Program-made: the position numbers and the translations under genes | The notes under the pieces: generated by a model | What the model was told of the DNA's origin: nothing | The model's database searches: none | What the model saw: the letters and a program-made list of their open reading frames with translations, nothing else | NCBI GenBank assembly: GCA_028023455.1 | Contig: JAQFVV010012420.1 | Location: 5,971,770 to 6,035,769 of the forward strand | From: Epiperipatus broadwayi | Taxonomy: Eukaryota > Onychophora > Udeonychophora > Euonychophora > Peripatidae | DNA length: 64,000 nt | Direction of reading: 5' to 3' | Part shown: positions 58,260 through 64,000 of the stretch, piece by piece | How positions within the stretch are numbered: position 1 is the stretch's first letter | How the letters are laid out: each line of letters starts with the position of its first letter

Positions 58260-58640
58260 GATTTTAAATCATGAGGAGTCAAGAGTAAAATTGAAATAAA
58301 AACAATAAACGGTGTAGTTAATAGCCACATTTGTTTAAATATACAAATTCTTTGACAAAATTGAATATGGTAATTGACAATGGCAAGAGAATGTCCTTTC
58401 ACTAAAATATTAGACAAAATTAATGAAGAAAGGGAGAACTAATGTCACTGGAAAAAAGTTGAGATTATAGCCTTGGATGTAAATAGAAATAGGATTGATA
58501 TTATAAAATAAGGGTACTAGATAAACTGAAGATCAAAATAAAATTATTGCCATGTATATCACAAAATAGACCTTACTCCAATTTTAGAAAAAAGTTGGTT
58601 TCGGCACTAGGAATTCAAATAAAGAAAAAGAATATCAATG
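58260..58640 (+). pseudogene. Ty3/gypsy protease remnant
   Basis: VIDNGKRMSF at about 58370-58400 sits where the DTG/DSG active-site loop of a retroviral-type aspartic protease is expected, with the motif degraded to DNG. KLVSALGIQI at about 58589-58618 corresponds to the '...L.G..WL..LGI' end of gypsy proteases. The two are separated by stops and frameshifts. Integrase sequence begins roughly 150 bp later, so the RT and RNase H regions have been lost. Confidence 0.55.
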
Positions 58641-58739
58641 ATTAGACAATGATTTTGCAAATTGCATGGAGAAGTTTGGGCTGGCAAAAGAGACAGCAGT
58701 AGTAAGAACATTAATTTCCAGATTGTACAAACTATCAAG

Positions 58740-60330
58740 TGTTGTAAAGACTATTGGTCCACTGCTATGATGCCCCCAAAGAAGTTAGAACCTTGGAGTA
58801 AAGCAAATAAGTTATAGGAAAGACCCCATTTAGATCATTCTGGACCATTTACTGAAAATATATTTCTGATACTGATGGACTCTTACACAAAATGGACAGA
58901 GTATAAAAAAGTTAAGAGTATGGGCATGGAAATACAATTGAAGTTTCAAATGAAATTTACATGTATTATGGCTATCACAAAATTGTTTGAGATAATGGAC
59001 TGGTTTCACATTTTATTTGTTTAACCATATCTTTCTTCCCAACAAGACTTTCTTATATGAAAAACAAGAAATTCAGTTTGCATGTAAAAACATCTCTGAG
59101 AGATTTCATGAACTTTTTTCCCCTGAGAGTTACAATTCATGTATATTTTATTCTAATATTTTAATTTTAAAAAAATCCTAAAGATATCAGGATATTAAAA
59201 AAATGTGGTATATTCAAAGCCTGCTAGAGTCCACATTGATGCATTGCAGTTGTTCCCTTGAAAATCTTGGACTTTGCAATATTACTTCACATTAAAAACT
59301 TGATTTTTTAAATGCTTATGATTATTTTTGCACAATAATCATTTAATAATTATTACAAATCAAGAATATATATCATTACATATTTATTTTCTCTATAAAT
59401 GTTTTATTTTTAAATGTGTTATTTTTTTCTGAACAATCTTACCATGGAAATTACAGGCATGCCAATTATGATCTGTTTAGTAACAGGCTATCACACAGTC
59501 TATTAGAACAATAGCAATATCATAAAAAGTATTAAAGATTGTAAACTTATAAGTTGATAGATTTGCCAGATATTGATAATTATTCATTAACATTCTAAAC
59601 ACAAAGATCAAACAAAAAAGATTTCATTCGTTTTGTAAAATCAATCTGCTCTTCCCAACAGCTGGATGATGAAACTGTTTTGTTTTGATTGAAATATAAT
59701 TTTTAAAATAATTGTGAAATTCAAATGTGATTTTTTTTAGAATTTATTTAATTTTTAAGTAAAAATATCAAATGAAGTCAAATTTATTATATTCTGATAC
59801 ATAATAATAGTTTAATTCTAAAATTAAAGTTGAAAGCTTGCAGCAAGTGAAAACAAAGAAAACTGTCAGAGTGTTAGCCCAGTGCAAAAGAGTTAATATT
59901 TTTTTTAAGAATTGGAGAAATTCACTGTGTTATCACCTATCTATCACTCAGAGTCTAATGGTCTGGCAGAGAAAGCAGTACAGTGTTTAAAATAAATGCT
60001 AATGAAAACTTTCATATAGATTTTAATGATGCTTTAAGTGATGCAATGTTCCATCAACATTTCATTCCATGTAATTCAACAAAGAAGATACTAGATGAGG
60101 TGTTATTACACTGAAAATGCCAAATATACCTGTTTGTACTAATGCCTAATAATAACATATAGAGACCAATGGATTTGGATATAGAAATCTATAAATTTGG
60201 TGATGCCATCTGGGTATGTGGCATATTAAAGAGAAAATGGTTGTTTCAAGACAGTTAAGAGAAGTTCAAACTTCAAATGGTAGAAGAGTAAAAAGACAGA
60301 AATCATTTGAGAATTCCTATCTGTAATTAT
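58740..60330 (+). pseudogene. Ty3/gypsy integrase remnant, interrupted by about 0.87 kb
   Basis: Readable pieces start with PPKKLEPWSKANKL, then ERPHLDHSGPFTENIFLIL and MDSYTKW (58765-58900); the Asp in HLDHSGP and in LMD belongs to the catalytic-core start. HGNTIEVSNEIY...HKIV follows, then DNG (second catalytic Asp) near 58992-59000. After an interruption come YHLSLRV-like, then SNGLAEKAVQ with the catalytic Glu (59950-59985). A C-terminal FGDAIWV...KRKW motif lies near 60195-60240 and a RRVKRQ-like basic end near 60285. The D,D,E codons are still visible although the frame shifts repeatedly. Usual function: insertion of the cDNA into host DNA; this copy is dead. Confidence 0.75.
59035..59905. 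other. Insertion inside integrase region
   Basis: Integrase reading stops after VSHFIC near 59030 and resumes at about 59905. The roughly 870 bp between has no integrase similarity and no recognised element ends. It may be a nested transposon or filler. Confidence 0.4.
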
Positions 60331-60755
60331 TGGAAGAACCAATTGTTAGCACTAATTAGTACTAATTCTATAATAGATTATTATACTTTTCAAAGAAAGT
60401 GTTCATACTTATTTGAAAAAAGTTATTTGTTAAATGAATCTGAGATTTTTCTGGAAGTAGATTTATCTCTTTCAAAACAGTCTTCGCAACAAGAAGAGAA
60501 AGGAGTAGAGCAGGAGGGAAAAAATTCATTTGGCAAGACCTGTTCAAGAATGCAAAAAAACTAAGAAATTGCAATATTTTTTTTTGTAATTCTATAAATT
60601 AATAACCTTTTTTCTAAATGACATGTAATTAAATTCTAAGCGCTAGGTATGAATATGATATCATAACCAAGATATTGCAAGCACTTAGCTCAAGTTTTAA
60701 GATTATTTTTTTTGTAAATAAAATTACTTTTCTAAAGTGAGGGGAGGAAATGAAA

Positions 60756-61216
60756 TGTGTACTGTGTTATATAAAAATTAAGTGTGCAGATATACATGTA
60801 TTTATGATATGGTAAATAAATAAAGCCTTATTACAGAAAACAATTACTGCATAACATTTACATTTACCAAAATTTACAAGAAATTAGCATGCATTGTACT
60901 TAAATTGTGTATGCAAATTAATTATATATATATATAGAACACACACACTAAAAGGCAGCAGCATATGGAGTAAGTAAGTATGCAAAATCTTAAAAAAATT
61001 GAGGTTTATTTTCTTATTCTCAAGTGATATGTATACAGAAATAAAATATACACTTAAAAGATGTTTACATTAGAGACTGCCTCCGCAAGAATTATTGTTT
61101 AGTTTTACCTACATATATATAAATTTATTATGAGTATAATAAATTTACGTTATTTTCATTTGTGCTATTTATTTGACTACGACCCAGCTGGTATGCATGT
61201 ATCCCCGGTGTACACA
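60756..61216 (+). repeat. 3' LTR of Ty3/gypsy element (approximate)
   Basis: It begins TGTGTACTGTG after the polypurine tract and ends GGTGTACACA. It aligns to the 5' LTR as described there. The polyadenylation-like AATAAATAAAG lies near 60815. Confidence 0.75.
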
Positions 61217-61219
61217 ATA

Positions 61220-61358
61220 GATATATTTATAAAAAATATTTTTTATCTACGAGAGATAGAACATTAAAAATTATTTCTGAAATCATAATTATTTTACATC
61301 ATTTATATAAGAGAATTAATAATAATTTCTTCAATAGAAAAATGCAAATTACTAATTA
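61220..61358. repeat. Flanking duplicate, right
   Basis: This is a direct copy of 56775-56912, immediately outside the 3' LTR. Confidence 0.8.
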
Positions 61359-61924
61359 ATTTATAAATCTAATATGAAAAAATTATTTATGAAATTTATC
61401 TATTAATAAAGTAATGAATGTTATTTTATTTCAACTGTTAAATAAAATTGTATTAAGAAGAATGTTAAAATGGACTGAATGATATTTTTATAAGAAATCT
61501 TTAATTACTTCTTTGTACTTATTATATCACTTTGTAAGCATTTATATGTATGTAATGTTTTTCAATCTTTTTTCCATCAGGGATTGATGAAAATTCAAAT
61601 AATTATTAGAGTCTAGAAATATAAAAATATAAAAAAATAAAACTGGAATTTGTAAGATTGTAACATTTATTGATTTATTTATAATGTATTCAGTAATTAT
61701 TTAATTAAATCTGCACAAAATTTAATGAGATCTTGACTGATGCTTCTTAATAATTAAATTGTTTCTTTGTAAATTTGTTTTCATTATTCTCTGATAATGC
61801 TACACTATAATGCATTAGCCCTATAATGTGACAGAAGTAAAATTGATTTCAGTTTTTAATATCTAGCAAATGAAATACTTCAAAATATATATCTATTAAT
61901 TGTAATTTATCAACATTTATTCTT
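61359..61924. other. A+T-rich DNA, no gene seen
   Basis: No feature can be supported. Confidence 0.4.
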
Positions 61925-62165
61925 AAACAAGAAAAACTCTTCATACAGTAGTGCCACCCTGTGCCAACCAGAGTAATCAATGGATGCCAGAAGGCTTGGG
62001 CATAAAGTTCCTATCTAGTGCCTAATCATCCAATATCTCCAGGCTAGTTTCTGGCTTGTGGCCTTCATCAGTGAGTTGCCTTGAATCTGAGAACACTGCG
62101 CCTGTTTAATGGCAGTTATGTGCTAACATAAGAGATGGTGATCATGTGACATTTAGTAGTTTAAC
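61925..62165. repeat. Short interspersed repeat with hammerhead-like core (best copy)
   Basis: A roughly 240-bp non-coding unit is related to sequences at 9.0, 25.4 and 31.7 kb. On the minus strand it contains CACTGATGA, a GGC/GCC short stem with a CACAA loop, then AGAAACTAGCCTGG (core 62071 down to 62048). CUGAUGA and GAAA are intact and correctly ordered for a hammerhead ribozyme with a very short stem III. The closing pair of stem II is A-A rather than the usual G-C, so catalysis is uncertain. Known analogues are PLE terminal repeats and the small non-autonomous retrozymes of metazoans. Confidence 0.6.
62048..62071 (-). ncRNA. Hammerhead-like catalytic core
   Basis: On the minus strand: CTGATGA, stem II AGGC..GCCA, GAAA. 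The downstream CTAGCCTGG offers a cleavage-site position (UH) after a minimal stem III, but stem I pairing could not be confirmed by eye. Confidence 0.4.
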
Positions 62166-63702
62166 ATTTATTCTTGATGGATTTTTAAATTTTTTTAGTA
62201 AATGATTTTTATGTAGTTGAGATGGCATTCAAATTTTCCAGATTTTTTTTTTTTTTAATTTTCTGATTCAAAGTTTTAATGGTTTCATAGCATCTTTAGA
62301 TTTAACTTCATGTCAGAATATTTTTATTAATCAGTTGTTTTTATGGATGAGTGCTAGTGAGGTCATCATGATTAATATATTTTTGTTATAAGGATTTTTT
62401 TACATCTTTATTAAAATTATTTTAAATAAATTTGAAGAGATGACAGTTCCAATCATCATGCATAACCCATTTTTTTTACTATTTACTGCTGCTGACATAA
62501 TTAGTATAACTAAAAAAATGTATTTTTCACTTGATGATTAGAGAATGGCATTTCTTCAGTTTTATTTATATTAATTCAAGGAGGGTTGAATTATTTATTA
62601 TATCATTTTTTTATGTTTTTAAGTGCTTCTAAAGTCATTAGTCTATTGCCTTCATTCATCTGTTGAACATAGCAACTTATTATTAAGCAGATAAGTATCT
62701 GAATATTAGATTTTTTAATTGTGGTTTCAGCATTAAACCTTTTTTATTCTTTAAAATCAAAAATACGTAAAAAGTTATTTCACTAAAGTGTTTATCAATT
62801 TTTAAAATGTTATTTCAAAATTTTTATGTTTGTTTTTCATACTAATCTATTATTTTTTAAAAAAATATTTATAACTTTTTTCTAAAAGTCATCAATATTT
62901 TTTCCAATCATCAATTTTTATAGTTCCTATTTTAAAGCATTATATCTGTTTTAATATTTTTTTACTATGGCATTACTAATTGGAAATGTTACTAAATCTC
63001 AGATTTATAATTTGAAGCAATCACTCAAATAGTGCAACTTATGATGTGTTAACATAATTTATCTTCACCATTATCTTTATTTCCTTTGACTTTGTAATTT
63101 GCTTTCACTTAAACATTTTTTCATATAAAGTTTTATCAATTTTATTTTATAATATTTAGAAATTATGTCTTTCATTTTTTTTAAAAAAAATATTTATATA
63201 AATATTTTTTATTTGTATGAATGTTAAAAATATTTTTTAACATGCATACATTATGATTTAATTCTTTTTAAAATTAAAACAAAACAAAAAATAATATTCT
63301 TTAAAAAGAACTGGTTATCAGTTTTTATTTCAACAATTTTTTTTTTAGCTAAAAACTTTAAAAATCTTTTTTTTTTTATTTTAAAAAAAAGTATATATAT
63401 GATCTCTACAAAAATTTGCACAATTTTTTTGCACCTTTTTACAAATGCTATATTTATGAAATTTTTTTTACTATGAACTTAATAAAATAATTAAAAATTC
63501 ATTGTTCGATAGTTGTATGCTATGTTGCCTTAGAGTAACTGCTAAACTGCAATTCTCAGTTTTCATGTCTGCCACTTTATTTCTGCTCTAAATCAAGCAA
63601 TGCATAAAAGTAATTGTAAATTACAATAATCATTCTGATTTTTTAAAAAAACTACAATTTATTGTTTTAAAATATTTATTTTTAGATTTATATATATGTC
63701 AA
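62166..63702. other. A+T-rich DNA, no gene seen
   Basis: Low-complexity T/A runs only; no coding, repeat or RNA signal was recognised. Confidence 0.4.
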
Positions 63703-63775
63703 ATGCATTGAGCGGGGAAGTGAATCCGGGCCAGTTGCTTGGAAGACAGCTATGCTAACCGCTAGGCCACCAACA
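63703..63775 (-). pseudogene. tRNA-Gly(TCC)-like relic or SINE head
   Basis: The minus strand reads GTTGGTGGCCTAGCGGTTAGC, ATAGCTGTCTTCCAAGCAACT, then GGCCCGGATTCACTTCC. The D-arm, the anticodon arm with a CTTCCAA loop (anticodon TCC) and the B-box region follow eukaryotic tRNA-Gly closely. The T-stem and acceptor stem have mismatches (GATTCACTTCC instead of GGTTCGATTCC). It is therefore more likely a pseudogene or the head of a tRNA-derived SINE than a working tRNA gene. Confidence 0.6.
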
Positions 63776-64000
63776 TTTTTTTCAACATTAACTATATAAA
63801 AGTAAACATTCCTGCTTCTACTTTTCTTTTACATAAAACACTACAATTGATTTGATAATATATATTTTTTTGTATATTTTCTATTGAAAATCAACCGAAA
63901 AATTAATTTAAGTGACACTAGAGAGCAATTATGGAGTAAACTACTCCAAATTTAAATTTTTTTTTTGAAAGATTGCATCAACTTGCTAAGGATATAGAGA
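63776..64000. other. A+T-rich DNA to window end
   Basis: Nothing recognisable. Confidence 0.4.

Larger units (their letters stand above)
56775..61360 (+). mobile_element. Ty3/gypsy LTR retrotransposon, defective, with duplicated flanks
   Basis: Two LTRs (about 56908-57341 and 60756-61216) bound an internal region with gag, protease and integrase remnants in Ty3/gypsy order. RT/RNase H is absent between protease and integrase. A purine-rich tract, GTGAGGGGAGGAAATGAAA, precedes the 3' LTR at 60737-60755, fitting a polypurine tract. Outside the LTRs, the segment 56775-56912 recurs at 61220-61358 in direct orientation. That is far longer than the usual 4-6-bp target duplication, so either the locus was already duplicated or recombination was involved. 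Confidence 0.8.

Noticed and set aside
63703-63775. Functional tRNA-Gly gene
   Set aside because: T-stem and acceptor mismatches and an altered B-box make a working tRNA unlikely.
1-64000. Assignment to a specific animal group such as cephalopods
   Set aside because: The repeat types fit many invertebrates; no lineage-specific gene or signature repeat was recognised.

Overview
The window looks like gene-poor, strongly A+T-rich nuclear DNA from an invertebrate animal. The reasons are the lack of any long intact reading frame, abundant poly-A/T and TA runs, and a repeat set typical of metazoans: Penelope-like elements (PLEs) with GIY-YIG endonuclease, RTE-type LINEs, a Ty3/gypsy LTR element, a hAT MITE, tRNA-derived SINEs and foldback elements. 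I cannot name the species. I found no convincing host protein gene. Nearly everything recognisable is a decayed or non-coding mobile element.

Layout, left to right. 0-9 kb: an almost spacer-free palindrome (2120-2872), then two PLE reverse-transcriptase remnants arranged head to head as a 3.7-kb inverted repeat (2965-6690), then a scrambled, tandemly duplicated RTE LINE (7285-8640). 9-16.3 kb: a PLE with RT and GIY-YIG on the minus strand (10389-12512), a second PLE 3' fragment on the plus strand (14559-15596), and a 0.6-kb inverted repeat whose arms encode the same degenerate peptide. Both PLE copies have the same build: a 5'-truncated body joined to an inverted copy of its own 3' end. 16.4-19.4 kb: a 1.9-kb foldback element and a complete 497-bp hAT MITE with an 8-bp target duplication. 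19.4-36 kb: mostly unannotatable A+T-rich DNA with tRNA-like SINE pieces, minisatellites, short repeats carrying hammerhead-ribozyme-like cores, and two pairs of diverged duplicates in the same order about 6.5-6.8 kb apart. 36.2-39.3 kb: the best RTE LINE, split by about 0.8 kb of foreign sequence.

41.1-46.7 kb holds the most striking object: a 5.6-kb foldback palindrome. Its arms carry arrays of a 47-bp repeat and several CACGTG sites, and its central spacer contains another palindrome. Its terminus matches the 1.9-kb foldback at 16.4 kb, so the two define a repeat family that I cannot place in a known superfamily. 47-56 kb: local tandem duplications, an RTE 3' end, a 156-bp MITE, a 1-kb foldback and a SINE with target duplication. 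56.8-61.4 kb: a Ty3/gypsy element with gag, protease and integrase remnants between two LTRs. It lacks RT/RNase H, and a segment of about 140 bp is repeated outside both LTRs. The right end has another hammerhead-like repeat and a tRNA-Gly-like relic.

Nothing here forms a host pathway. The recurrent theme is inverted duplication: at least nine inverted-repeat structures from 0.14 to 5.6 kb lie within 64 kb. All calls come from reading and conceptual translation by eye; no database search was run.
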